A stretch of 64,000 bases of DNA from Hofstenia miamia (Eukaryota > Xenacoelomorpha > Acoela): assembly GCA_004352715.1 (NCBI GenBank), contig SCFE01000074.1, positions 1,710,559-1,774,558 on the forward strand, in the 5' to 3' direction. This document shows positions 21,125 through 33,019 of this stretch, piece after piece; the stretch's first letter is position 1, and each line of letters begins with the position of its first letter. The translations under genes were made by a program, and so were the position numbers. The notes under the pieces are model-generated. The model made no database searches. It saw nothing but the letters and a program-made list of their open reading frames with translations, and was not told the origin of the DNA.

Positions 21125-21395
21125 TAAATTGGAAAGTCATCAAAAAAATTACAATCAAGAAATAAAGAACCCAAAAATCAATTGACCATCTTTGACCACC
21201 TAAAGAACTGTGATATGAAACTTACATATAAAATGTTATCCAAGGCATTTGATAATTTTCAATTAAGCATCATGGAATCATCAACTTATGGTAAATTGAC
21301 GGAACCAAGTTTAAAAAATAAATATAAATACAAAATATATTTACAAAAACTAATTGTAAAAAATATTATATTGAAAAATAATTTGTGAATATTAT
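21125..21395 (+). pseudogene. Penelope-like C-terminal fragment, plus strand
   Basis: The peptide from 21182 (DHLKNCDMKLTYKMLSKAF ... GKLTEPSLKNKYKYKIYLQ) matches the translated minus strand at 19960-19740 (LKNCDMKFTYKVLP ... KEPSLN...YKYKLNLQK) at roughly three quarters identity. The two copies point away from a 600-bp centre in opposite orientations. Lacks the GIY-YIG core itself. Confidence 0.55.
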
Positions 21396-22713
21396 AATGG
21401 GAAGCTTTTTGATAATTGCAGTGGCATACTGAAACATGTTCACTAAGTGGTGAGTATTGAAAATGGAATTGAGATGCAGTCTACAAAAAACCAGCAGATT
21501 ATTTTTGACAGCATTGATACCTGAGTTGTTTGTTAGAAGGTTCTCTAAATATAGCAAATCATAACATTTAAATAGTAGAGGCAATGAGAATAAATTAAGA
21601 AAAGAAGTCTAACTTTGTAGTTTCAAATAATTTGAATCCATTTAGAACATCACCATTGTGGACATTCTAATTTATGAACATCTCCTGAGGATGTAATCCA
21701 AATTTGTGTTGCATAAAGGAGGAAGCCAGTATTAACCATTTGTAAAAAGGAAGTTTTACATGGTATGAAGTATTAAAAGGGATTGATTGCCCTAATAGCA
21801 TAAAAGAACAAATACACTTATATGTTTTTTCAAACAAATGTGGTGTCTATTATAAGTTATGACTAAAGTACACAACAAAATTTTTAACATATCCTATTCA
21901 AAAACATGGAACCATCAATTTGAATAGAGGAATCAGACGTAGGATATTAGCAATACTAAAAAACAGATGCTATCAAGGATAGCTGCTTAGGAAGAATTAA
22001 GAACAAACATTAATGGTAGAGGATTCACAGAAATTTAATGTAAAGCATGAACATTTTTATTAAAATATATTCTCTACTTACTTGTCATTTTGTAGTTGCT
22101 ACCTTTTGAGAAAGATGTCTATGAAGTGTGTATACCCTCTTTGAGTCAAAATGATAGGAGAGTATTAAAATATAGATGCTTCACAGAGTTTGCCAATGAA
22201 CTTACTGCTGTTAGCATTTATAATTCAAATTGTTCTTATTTTACTACAAGTAATTTAATAAAATCAAGAGCTCAGTTGTACATTTGCTTGTACTTGATTT
22301 AAAATTGTAAAATAACTTTTCCTAAAAGAAGATTGTATTTAAAATTGCTCAAAAGCATTTCAGAAGTGATTGAGATATTAATTTTTTCTCACAGCTTAAG
22401 GTTCAAATTACAAAATTTACCAGAAATAAGTCATAAAGAAAGTCCAAAAAAATAATTAAGATTAACATAATTGACAATCAACTATCTAATTTGAATAATA
22501 ATAAAGCTAATTTAAAGAAGTTGACCCCATTTCTAATATTAAATATAGAGTCACTGAGAAAATTTAATAAAATATAGACTAAGTAAGTGCATAAGATCTA
22601 GCAATAATTATGAATTTTATCACATTGGGGTAATCATGTTCTTACATTCCTAAAATATTCTTTGGCTAAAAACTAAATTTATTGAGCCCCTATTTACACT
22701 AAGGTGGAAAGAG
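21396..22713. other. AT-rich stretch, possible dead element
   Basis: A 68-codon ORF at 22096-22302 and short coding-like pieces before it could be remnants of a retroelement, but no motif is recognisable. No host gene seen. Confidence 0.25.
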
Positions 22714-22789
22714 TTGCTGGGTACTATGGAAAATCAGAGCTCAGAGTTGCTGAGTCCAGGATTTATCACAAAACCATAATACCCAGCAA
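22714..22789. repeat. Small foldback with GGGTACTATGG core
   Basis: TTGCTGGGTACTATGG is inverted as CCATAATACCCAGCAA, one mismatch over 16 bases, with a 44-base loop. The same core word recurs at 27883-27940 (again as an inverted pair) and 28088. Confidence 0.6.
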
Positions 22790-22989
22790 ATCTGTATTGT
22801 AATGCCTTCCTCAAAATTGGTAAAATTAGTTATTTGTTAAAATTAAATTTATTTTGGATAAAAAATTGTAAGCAACAAAATTAATCTGCTAAAATTTTTG
22901 TGAATAGTTGAGGACAAAAAGAGTTTAGTTCTGTCCTGGCAGAAGATTTAAATGAGCAAACCACTAGTTTGCTGTAACATAATTACTAA

Positions 22990-23930
22990 TGTAGAGTCAC
23001 TCAGGGCCCTACTTTTCGATTTTAATCTTTGGCACTCTGAAAATGGTGTTACGTATTTTTGACGTCCTTATTTAATGATTAGGTGCTATCAATTTCTTTA
23101 ATTCAATTTTTTCACATTTTTGAGTGTAGTTATTTGATCATATTATTATTTGTTCTCTCAATTCAAAGTATGTGTGATTGCTCATTTTAACTTTGTGAGG
23201 GAAATTGTTTTTGAAACTGTAAACAGTATCTAGGTAATAATTTACAATTTTTGTAATAAATATCTGAGACAAGTGTAGCAAAGCACACAATAAATTTGTC
23301 TTCCTTCAACTGCATTTGATCTTTTTTGCTTTCATTATCTAGTAACTAACTTTAAATTATCATCAAAGATTTGGTTATGATAACTATCACTTAAGATCTG
23401 GCAACAATTTGGGAGGAAACTGCACTGGGTCTGGGGTGCCAAATAGCTCCTTAATGGTGACAGCCTGAATTGTGGTTGCTTTAGGTTACTATTATGTGTA
23501 GGGAATAACAACTTTTATTTGATCAATTTGTACATGCACTTAATAATTAACATGTTGCAAATACACTATGCCACTGACAAATGTGAATGCACAGTAATTA
23601 TTTGAGTTTTGTTTATTATTTATTTACATGAGCTGAGATAAGAGAACTCTGAGATAAATTGTTTATTGAGCTAGAAATTATTACTAGAGACACAATTAGC
23701 ACCTTGGTGAGTAAAAATGGCTTCATGGATATGGCTTTGGCGTGAATTGGTCACTGTTGGAGTTCTTTATGGAATTTCTGTGTTTTTTAGGCAAATCAGT
23801 GAACCACAAATGTTTCTTCCTTCTGTTGGAATGTGGGTCGCTCTCCACTATGGTAAACTTTGCAACCTTTGATCTTACTCTTGAGTTTCCCAGTACTGCT
23901 AGAGTAGCCAGAGCTCCCCTGCAATTCTAA
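22990..23930 (+). mobile_element. LTR, family B, plus copy
   Basis: Starts TGTAGAGTCACTCAGGG like family A and keeps the same order of blocks (GGCAACAATTTGGGAG, TGCACTTAATAATTAA, ACACTATGCCACTG), but is far more diverged. The end is placed at AATTCTAAA near 23930 by analogy to GATTCTACA. No adjoining PPT or gag-pol was recognised. Confidence 0.65.
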
Positions 23931-25131
23931 ACTAAACATGTTGATTTCAATTTGATATTGAAATTGAACAAACCTGATTCTTATACTTGGAAAAGCACCC
24001 AAAGTTGTGACAAAAGCAGTGAAAAAAAACAAGTAAAAAAAAGTGCTAGAAATTTAGTTATTAAAAAGCCTTCTGTTTATTAACATTAAATTAGTAATTT
24101 TTAAGCTACAAACTTTTCTGCTTAAAGCAAATAGCTTGCTATTAGCTATTCTTAAAATAAATTGGTATTTCACTTAATCCAAGTAGAATGATTTGATTGT
24201 ATATTTTATCTGATATTTATCTTACCATATAATAATTTTGTACAAGTACTATGATACTCAATATTGCCTTATTTTAGTTATACAATTAGAATCAAGTTTC
24301 ATTTACACTATCTTTTTTCTCTTTGTTATATGAATTAAAATTGATGCAAGCTTAAGTAACATAGATGATTGGGATTAGTAATCTTTTCAGCTAAATTCAC
24401 AGAATCACAATTCATGTTTTAAACAAATCCATCATGCATCCTATGTTAATTTGTAGTAGTTTTTATTGTTTGTACTATCAGTATCCTTTGAATATAACAA
24501 TTTTGGCAAGAATGTATAGTAAAACAAAATCAGCATGTTTATATGTAATAGTAATCATTCCTTGTGAATGTCCAGTTGTGATTAGTGAAACAAAACTCAA
24601 ATGAGAAATTAATGATTGTTTGTTATTTCCTTAATTCATAATTTAAACTAACTTAAATTGCATTTAAAATTATTGATATTGTTAGAAAACTTTTGTTTAT
24701 TTTTTACTCTCTGATTAAACAAGTAATACAAGTTTTTACTTGACAACAATCAAAATTTTAGTTAACTTAGTAAATGCTAATTTATCAAGTTCAAAGTTGG
24801 GAGATGATAAAAATCTTTCTCTTCTTAACAAACTTAGATCAACAGTAATTATCCTAAAATTAAAATACAAAAGTGTTGGCTAATATATTCATTATGCATT
24901 ATTGTGAAGTACAAACAGTTGTAATGCTATTTATTTTAAAATATGTTCCAACAAAAATAAGTAAATGCAATAAACTGTAGTCATAAACTAAAGTTGTGGA
25001 GCAGAATAAAACTATGATGAAGTTACTTCAACAAAGATTCAAAACCACTCAGCTTACTCTTCTCACACAGGTTAGGGTTAGACCAGCATACAAGAGGTAT
25101 TTTTTAATTCTAAGGGGAGCAGAAGCAATTG

Positions 25132-25168
<37 letters not shown>

Positions 25169-26585
25169 CCAATAAATGTTTTCTAAGAACCTCATCATGA
25201 CTGCATTTCCAAATAAAAACCTTTGTAATTTTGCAGGGTTTTGGTTCTTTAATTTACTTACTCTCATGGTAAATATATTTAAGTTCAAGTGCATACTGTG
25301 GGAGTAATGGCCAAAAAATAGGTTGTTTGAGGAAAAAGTGTGATTCCTGCTAAATGCCTTAGAAATTTTGGACTGTTTCTTGCCAATTGTAAGGTTTTTG
25401 CATTTTCCATAGCAATGTTCATAATCAGCTAAATTCTAACTTGGCAATGGTGGTGGTTTATTTTACTTGTTAAATTGGATGGTGTAATTTAATATTGATT
25501 TGTAAATAGCAGCAAATTTATGAATACTAATTGTTTAACACTACTCTCTACATGAATTAACAATCTATTAATTGATATATGGTTTTGCTATAATTATGAA
25601 TAAACCTTTGTTCAACTAGCAAACACTGATTTGGAAGTTATTGTTAATTCAATAAATATTGGTTTATTATACTGCTGTCTGAAAGATGCTTATATAATTG
25701 ATGTTGAAGGAGAAGGAATGCATTAATATTAACTATGAACTTTTAATTACATTTACAATTAAAACTAATTGTGTTGATATTGCATCAGATCTTTTATATC
25801 TCTTGACATTACCATAAATTTTATGCTAAATTTGTTATCACATAAAACAAAGTATCAAAAAAGTTACTAATAATGTTTTATTTGTAACTGATTATTACAC
25901 TGAGCAAATGTAATGGAGTTTAATAATTTGTTGTAACCTGTACCATACCAGTGAGATGCTGTTTAAGTCAGTAACACCTCTATAAAAATGACACATGAAC
26001 CTAAAATAATGCAGTTAATTATACTCATGGCATAAACATGTACTATAATACATTTAGTGATATGCAATTGTACAGTAATTGCTTAGAGACATAGTATTGC
26101 TGATATGCACTTCAGATGATTTAAGTGTAATAAGTTGATGGTAGGGGAGTTTAAATGGTAACCATGACTTGTGTTCAAATAATGATTAAAAGACTAATCA
26201 CCAAATATTTATTTGGGAAGTTAACAGATGGAAACACTCAATGACAACATAAAGACACTCTAGTTGAATGAAATGCATAAAGGCATTTTCATAATCATCT
26301 AATAGCAAAGCAAGCAATGAAAACAGATTGTAAATGCAAAGACACTCTAGTCAAATGAATTACAAATATGAAGATATGTTTGTAATCATCTAGGAGCAAA
26401 ATGACAAAGTAAATTTCAACATACACAATACAAGATCCACCCAGAAGAAACAAAACGACTGCCACAGAAAACATGATGGTTAATACACAAAGTAGAAATT
26501 TAAAAAATTGAAAAACAAAAACCCCCACATTGTGAAATATATCTGGAAACACCCCATATCTGTACCAGCTGGATAAAGTGATAGA
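23931..26585. other. AT-rich region without genes
   Basis: Holds a (TA)16 run at 25134-25165 and, around 26255-26430, a diverged tandem pair of about 86 bp marked by AAAGACACTCTAGT. Otherwise no supported feature. Confidence 0.35.
25134..25165. repeat. (TA)n microsatellite
   Basis: About 16 perfect TA units. Similar runs lie near 27846, 28937, 29844, 32674, 36707, 45788, 46031, 60267, 60585, 61722, 61966 and 62002. Confidence 0.95.
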
Positions 26586-26589
26586 GCCT

Positions 26590-27130
26590 CCCTGAAATTG
26601 TCAACTCCTGACTAATGTCTCAATAACCAGAAAAAACAGTACTCACAACAAAACTCCTTCAACCTTCACTAACAGAATTGACCTCATGAGAAAACTCTAG
26701 AAAACCAAACGGCAGTTGAGAAGTGAAATAGCCCTCCTCAAAGAACAATTTGAAAACAAACATGAGCTAATAAACTAACAACAAAGACTTGAGATGCAGG
26801 AGAGCATGTAGAACACAATTGGATTGCACACAGCCTACAAATTGAGGCCAAATAAGAAAACACATGTAAATGGCATGAGTATTACAATAACCAAAAATCA
26901 GCAGAAACCAGATACAAAGCAACAGAGCAAAGACTGACAAAAGAAATCAATTAACTCCAATAGAAGATGGAAATGTTAGTGCAAGAGAACAAATTACTAG
27001 AAGACCAAATATGATTGATAAGACTAGAGACAGAGCAAAATTGGGAGGAAAAATAAATCAAAGAAATGGACTATGTACAACTCAAAGAAAAACATGTGGC
27101 TATGGTCATTAGTTGCACATTCCAAGAAAA
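26590..27130 (+). pseudogene. Degenerate coiled-coil coding sequence
   Basis: Across frames and stops, the plus strand yields heptad-like strings: RQLRSEIALLKEQFENKHE, then QQRLEMQES, then NQQKPD and an internal repetition of E/Q/K-rich segments up to about 27115. Stops every 10-30 codons show decay. It may be gag of a retroelement, since coiled-coil gag ORFs occur elsewhere here, or a processed host coiled-coil gene. No flanking splice sites. Confidence 0.4.
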
Positions 27131-27430
27131 AGCTAATTTAACATAGCAGTAGAACTCTAGCAGATGATTGATTTGTACCTGTCAGCTCTTTATTTATATT
27201 TTCATGTGGTATGTTTTGTTTACAATTACCAGTTTTCATTTGTGTAAATATCTGCAAATTGTTAATTTATGTCTTGTCAGTTTATTCTCAGTAAATTTGT
27301 TTATACTTTTTATTTTCACTTATCTTTTATTTAAAAATTATGTGTTTCTAACTTTCCAACTGTGTAGTTTAAGGGCACCTAGACATAGTATGATTTGGCT
27401 GGCTTGTTTTCCTTTAACTTAGGTTAGGTG
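27130..27430 (+). repeat. Dispersed repeat, copy 1 (300 bp)
   Basis: From GCTAATTTAACA to AACTTAGGTTAGGT this parallels 30822-31110 block by block (AACTCTAGCAGA, TTTACAATTACCAG, TATGTGTTTCTAA, AAGGGC.CC.AGA, CTTTAAC.TAGGTTAGGT). Same orientation, moderately diverged. Could be an LTR or UTR of an unrecognised element; both copies border coding-like debris. Confidence 0.65.
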
Positions 27431-27882
27431 TACAGCTAGGGCTGTTGTACTGCTTGTCATTCATTATTAAAATGGTTATAAATGCTTTCACCTAAATTGC
27501 ACTGATATAAGAAACACACTGAGTTTAGGTTATTTTTACTAAGCACTTAGGTTCACTACTTGCACCCAAGAGTGAGGGCTTTTTATTTTTAATCAATTAA
27601 GGCTCTTGTCTTATGTGAATCTTCTTAAAGGTTTTCTGTATTGGGTCAGCAGAGTGTGGCCACTCTTCCCCAACATGATCTCCTATTTTACTTTTAACTT
27701 ATATTAGGATAGGGTACAACAGCAAGAGGAGATAATTATTTTGTAAATCAATGCATTGACTCAATAAGCTAGGATAGTAGAATAGTTAGCTGAGTTCATA
27801 CCAATGCCACAATAGGTTGATAGTAGGGGATTTCACACTAACTAAATATATATATATATATATATATATAATATGCAAATTC
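27431..27882. other. AT-rich spacer with TA run
   Basis: Contains (TA)n at about 27846-27871. No gene recognised. Confidence 0.3.
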
Positions 27883-27940
27883 TAGGTACTATGGGATTTG
27901 CATCAACCAACCACCCTTTCTGATTTTCCATAGTATCCAG
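27883..27940. repeat. Foldback sharing the GTACTATGG core
   Basis: CTAGGTACTATGGGATTTG is partly inverted as TTTCCATAGTATCCAG. Related to the hairpin at 22714-22789. Confidence 0.45.
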
Positions 27941-28145
27941 TGCCTTTTTGTTGGAAAGCCAGAACAATTCACATTATCCAAAAATTCTTACAGTGCACAT
28001 TTGGAATAAGAGTCTAAATTATTAAGTATGAGTGTCAAGTTTTCACAAAGAAATTGTTTGAACTATATCCAGTGCTGTGTGCCATAGTATCTACCACCCA
28101 TATAGGTTTCTTTGTATATGTATATGAATATGTATATGTATATAT

Positions 28146-28156
28146 NNNNNNNNNNN
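28146..28156. other. Assembly gap, 11 N, after a TA-like run
   Basis: Short N run between a TATATG microsatellite and a hairpin. Probably a read-through failure at the foldback. Confidence 0.95.
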
Positions 28157-28234
28157 AGATAATTAGCGACGTGAAGATCACAAGAGAATCGAACGCGCAC
28201 GATTTCTTCGTGATCGTCACATCGCTAATTATCT
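28157..28234. repeat. Long hairpin next to gap
   Basis: AGATAATTAGCGACGTGAAG... pairs with ...CGTCACATCGCTAATTATCT; the arms are about 35 bases with four mismatches and a tiny loop. GC-richer than its surroundings. Likely a foldback/MITE whose other half may be in the gap. Confidence 0.75.
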
Positions 28235-28237
28235 TGG

Positions 28238-28303
28238 GTGGTTAGACGTGCGATTCACTCAAAATGTGATAGATCACTTTTGAGCAAATCACTAGTCTAA
28301 ACG
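28238..28303. repeat. Second hairpin, GTTAGACG...AGTCTAAACG
   Basis: GGTTAGACGTGCGATTCACTC and CTCAAAATGTGATAG pair with ATCACTTTTGAGCAAATC and ACTAGTCTAAACG. Directly adjoins the previous hairpin, so the two may be parts of one element. Confidence 0.7.
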
Positions 28304-28525
28304 TGGCCTTATCGATCGACTACATGCTTATTAATGAATTAAGCAAATAAATTATCAAGAGTGAATAAAAGCCGAAATGGGGCGCGCACACTAGTTTGTA
28401 ATTAAAGGGAATCCCTGCATTCGCACCGGAAGTAAGAAATTTACGGCATAAGCTGGTTATATAATTATTCTTTCGTCTTTGATAACACTCAGAATTTGTT
28501 TTGAAAAGTTCACAACAAGTTTTTC

Positions 28526-28601
28526 GCGTTCACACATACAACTTTGTTGTCATCCTCATTAAATTCGAAAAAGTTGTGAACAAAGTTGTATTTCTGAACG
28601 C
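28526..28601. repeat. Foldback CGCGTTCACAC...
   Basis: CGTTCACACATACAACTTTGTT pairs with AACAAAGTTGTATTTCTGAACG around a 30-base loop. Ends resemble the GTTCAGA/TCTGAAC words of the TTAA MITEs. Confidence 0.55.
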
Positions 28602-28961
28602 TACTTTAAAAAATACTTCAATATCAAACACTGCAGTTGATAAGGAAAGTTAGATTTTATTACAAACTTGATTAATAAAAGCTCCTTAAAACAATATTAA
28701 ATACTAAAATACTTTTAAAACAGATTTTTGGTAAACAATCTGTATTCCAATGCTAACTAATACAAATTTATACAAATTTAAGCTATGATTTGTACAAAAA
28801 AATCATGCAATGACTAAGCATAACTTCTAGATGGCACTGAATTAAAAAACAAACTTGTTTGCTATCGAATCATGCCGCTACAATTGTAGTAAACCGTCAA
28901 TTATAATAAATTACAAACTTATTTTTTAGCAGAAAAATATATATATATATATATATATATG
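28602..28961. other. AT-rich spacer ending in TA run
   Basis: No gene. (TA)n at about 28937-28960 abuts the truncated LTR. Confidence 0.3.
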
Positions 28962-29840
28962 AGCAACCTGCATTCTAGCAAAAGAAAGATTTATCTTTCA
29001 CCATTTTCACTTAAAGAAATAAAAGAAATTCCATAGAGAACAGACTTCTAGCAGTAACCAATCCACACAGCATCAAGCTGAACCATATCCATGAAGCCAT
29101 CCTTACTCACCAAGGTGCTAATTGTGTGTCTCAAGTATTAATTTCTAGCTCAATAAACAATTTATCTCAGAGTTCTATTATCTCAGCTTATGTAAATAAA
29201 TAATAGATAACAGGCACATAATTGCTGTGCAATCACATTCACCAACATCATAGTATATTTGCAAGGTGTTAATTTAAGTGCATGTACAAACTGATTGAAT
29301 AAAAGATGTTATTCCCTAAACGTAACTGTAACCTAAAGCAACCACAATTCAGGCTGTCACCATTAAGGAGCTATTTGTTGCCCCAGACCCAGTTGAGTTT
29401 CCTCCCAAATTGTCACCAGATCTTAAGCAACAATTATCATAACCAAATCCTTGATGACAAATCTAAAAGAAGTTACTAGATAATAAAAGTGAAAAAGATC
29501 AAATGCAGTGAGAGGAAGACAAATGTATTGTGTGCTTTGCTACAGTTTTCTCAGATATTTATTACAAAATTCTGCAAATTATTACCTGGTTACTGTTTAC
29601 AATTCAAACACAATTTCCCTTGCAAAGTTAAAGTGAGCAATCACATATAATTTGAACTGAAGAGACAAATAATAATTCTATCAAATAACTACACTCAAAA
29701 ATACAAATAAATTGATTTAAAAGAAATTGATATAAATTGATAGCAACAAATCATCAAATCAGGACGTCAAAAAGGATTTAACACTATTTTCAGAGTGCTG
29801 AATAATTAAAAAGGAAAATAAGGCCCTGAGTGACTCTACA
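28962..29840 (-). mobile_element. LTR, family B, minus copy, 3' truncated
   Basis: Reverse complement begins TGTAGAGTCACTCAGGG at 29840 and follows the plus copy at 22990-23930 through GGCTTCATGGATATGG and GGTTGCTC, stopping at a (TA)n tract at 28961. Another TA tract abuts its start at 29844. Flanking by TA tracts on both sides suggests insertion into, or breakage at, a TA microsatellite. Confidence 0.75.
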
Positions 29841-29869
29841 ATGTATATATATATATATATATATATTCA

Positions 29870-30683
29870 CAGATAACAATTTTGGTTGTTTTTACGTTGT
29901 TTATAGTTGTTTCATACTTTTGGTTGTTGCAGCAACCACTAACATCCTAATAACAACTTTAGTAAAAAATAATCAGTGAGCAGATGCTTGCAAATAAAAC
30001 TCATTTCATTAGTTTTAATATTAGATCCTTTTATAAAAAAAAGATTTGCAAAACCTTTTTTAAAATTTTTAATTTGCAAAAAATTATAATATACCAGATA
30101 TGTGAATTTTCAAAATAATTTATTCATGAATATTGGACACCTTGATATTGACAGTTAAATAGCATAAGTTATAATTGAGCTGAAGAGATTTTTCACGACT
30201 TAAGAAAGTAATCTTACAAAATTGTGCTTAATTTTAGAGTTTTAAATTTTTGTTAAATTTGGCAGAATTTTATGCTCATTGTTATCATTTATATACAAGA
30301 CATTCATTTAAATCTTTAACAAATGTTTGTATTGAATATGCTTGACAGTATTTTAAAGATAATGGTCTGTCCTTTATTGGGCTTGTGTTTGTTTAAAATG
30401 CAATGTTTAAACAGGTTATTAATATAAAATTTTAATTTGCATATGAAAGTAATGCTAAAACAATCATGTGACAACATAAAACAATGTTGTTATGACCTCA
30501 AAATATTGCTGTTTCATGAATAAAAAACAACCAAAAAGCAACCAAATGTGACATTGTTGAAGCAACGTTGTTTCGACCAATGAAATGGTACCATTTCGAT
30601 GTTAAAACAACATTGTTTTTGACACATAAAACAACCACATAACAACCAAAAATAACATTGTTTAGCCCTTAAATTGTTATCTG
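29870..30683. mobile_element. Non-autonomous DNA transposon with CAGATAACAATTT ends
   Basis: The ends read CAGATAACAATTTT and AAATTGTTATCTG, an inverted pair of 13-14 bases. Inside, near both ends, the word GGTTGTT or its complement AACAACC recurs many times (29884-29950; 30475-30650), forming inverted subterminal repeat clusters. No transposase ORF. No clear target duplication, so the superfamily is open. Confidence 0.6.
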
Positions 30684-30821
30684 GGTTGTGGCATAAAGAC
30701 TGTTATTATTTTGCATTCTATATTTTCAGTCTTTTCAATTTCAACATTATTATTTCAAATTTATTTCAAATGAAATTTTGATATAGTGACAATGGTGCTA
30801 TTTACCTTGGTCTGAATTTCT

Positions 30822-31110
30822 GCTAATTTAACAGTGTGGTAAAACTCTAGCAGACAATAAATTTGTATCTGTCAAATATTTATTCATATTTTCATGCAGT
30901 ATGTTTTTGTTTACAATTACCAGCTTTCATTTCTATCAATAAATATCAGTTAATTGTTCATTTAGATTCTCTTTGATTTGTTTTACTTTTTATCTTGACT
31001 TATTGTTTATTTAAATTATGTGTTTCTAATTTCATATATGTAGTTAAAGGGCTCCCAGATGGTGGACAAATTGACTGGCTTATTGTTCTTTAACCTAGGT
31101 TAGGTATGAA
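30822..31110 (+). repeat. Dispersed repeat, copy 2
   Basis: Second copy of the repeat at 27130-27430. It ends at CTTTAACCTAGGTTAGGT. Confidence 0.65.
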
Positions 31111-31554
31111 ATGCATTGAAACCTTCCTTCTCTCCCTTGCACATGTTGGAGAGCTAAATAAGTTTGAGTGGTCATTCAACCTCTAATACCTATTCCTGGT
31201 ACAACTTGGATAGTATAGCCCATGGGGGGTCCAGTATGGACATCAAACCTACAACAAAACTCACTTATCATTCCTGTTTACCAGAAGAAAAAGTACTGCA
31301 ATGTCTTGTTCTACTGCAATTGAGAAAACATCAGCTCTCATGTCCCCCCACCCCTATCAACCTCATCCACTCAACATTCTGCTTACAGCTCCTGTGAATG
31401 TTTGGAGCAACATAACTTTTTAATTACTGTTGTTGGTGATTAAGCTCTGCACCCTACTTCATCTCAATGCAGAAAGAATGTTATATTGTCAAATCTAATA
31501 CATCTCCAGAAACTAAGGATGAAATCAACAAACACTTAGACACTAGCCAGGCTT
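31111..31554. other. Unassigned, weak coding look
   Basis: A 77-codon ORF (31164-31397) with GC-richer content than its flanks has no recognisable motif. May be part of the Penelope-like element or of the dispersed repeat. Confidence 0.25.
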
Positions 31555-31930
31555 CTCCATATTCATATTCTACATAGACACTATGAAAGGGATAGACTGG
31601 TTTCTTTTATTTATAACATCATCAGTAAAAATATGTAGTAAAAACTAAATATTTATAAAGTAGACTACACTTTATATAATTTAACATTGTATGCTAAAAA
31701 ATAATTAATTTTTAGTTGTTTATTTAATAATTTATCTTTGTTTGATTTATTAATGCTTCTCCTGCTTTATGATATTCTGATCTTAGTTGGATGTAAAAAT
31801 TTTTATATTTGATGTTTGTGCCCATTCATATGTTCCATAATTCATGTACCCAGATGTTGCTTTGTTTCCCCAAAGTATGATTTTTCACAATTATCACAAT
31901 TATATGTATAAACAACAAAATTAATACAAT
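31555..31930 (-). pseudogene. Penelope-like 3' end with GIY-YIG, minus strand
   Basis: Minus-strand translation gives VVYTYNCDNCEKSYFGETKQHLGT, a GIY-YIG core with the paired Cys typical of Penelope-like elements, followed by the 3' tail. It is the inverted partner of 32180-32692: the outer ends (TTCATATTCTACATAGA...) match in inverted orientation. Confidence 0.7.
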
Positions 31931-32179
31931 CAAGGCTTTACTTAATAGAGTAAAAATGATATCTGCAAATTACCAACATCTAACATCTGCAGCTAACAAA
32001 ATTTTAACATCTTAAAAAGTAATGGTTGTCATCACAATTTGATCAAGGAATATTCTATTGCATTATTTTCAAATGACAACACTATGCAAAAATGCTTTGA
32101 TGATACCAACACTGATGTTTATTTAAAATTCCTCTATATAGAAAACCAAGAAGGAAATTAAAGAAAAAAATTTGGATAA

Positions 32180-32692
32180 TGAATACCAAGTTAAACAGGA
32201 CAAAGATCATTCCAATATTGACATCATACAAAATGAAAGATATGTTTCCAAATAAAGATCAAATCCCAAAAAATTTAGTTTCTTCCTTAGTTTATGCAAA
32301 TAATTGTAATGATTGTGAAAAATCATATGTTGGGGAAACAAAGTGACATCTGGGTACAAGGATTAAGGAACATATGATTGGGCACCCAAAATCCAAAATT
32401 TTTATACACAAAGATCAAATAAGAGAAGAAAATGTTTACATCCAACTAAGATCAGAACATCATCAAATAGGAGAAGCATTAATAATTAAGTAAACAAAGA
32501 TCAATTATTAAATAAACAACTATTATTGAACTTATTTTAAGACAATGCAATGTTAAATTTTATAATTGTAGTCTACTGTAAATATATTTAGTTTTTAAAA
32601 CATATTTGTACTGATGATGTTTTAAATAAACAAAACTGGTCTATCCTTTTTATAGCTTCTATGTAGAATATGAATATATATATATATATATA
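32180..32692 (+). pseudogene. Penelope-like 3' end with GIY-YIG, plus strand
   Basis: Plus-strand translation reads LVYANNCNDCEKSYVGETK, stop, HLGTRIKEHMIGH, i.e. the YVGET core and the R..EH helix with an in-frame stop between; then an IGEALIIK segment with the late Glu. The tail ends at TA repeats (32674-32698). Related about 80% to the minus copy; head-to-head arrangement. Confidence 0.7.
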
Positions 32693-33019
32693 TATATACC
32701 CATAATAATTTAATAAAGAATCACGTAAATAGGTCTCTGTAAATAATTTTTGGGGAAATTACTATGCCTTTTAGATTAGAACTATAATTTTTGTTTGTTG
32801 CTTTGTTCACCACAAGTTATCTCAAAACTTTAAAATTTATTTGAAATGTGCACTTGAACTTAGTTCATAATGTAAGCTGTTCATTTTGATATACATGTGT
32901 AAATTGAATGTTTAAAGCATAACAACTACAAATTTTTGATGAAACAAGTATTTGGCGAAATTTCTAACAGTGTACTTTTAGTTGCACTTTAATCTTTTAG
33001 TTTTTCTTTATTTTATTTA

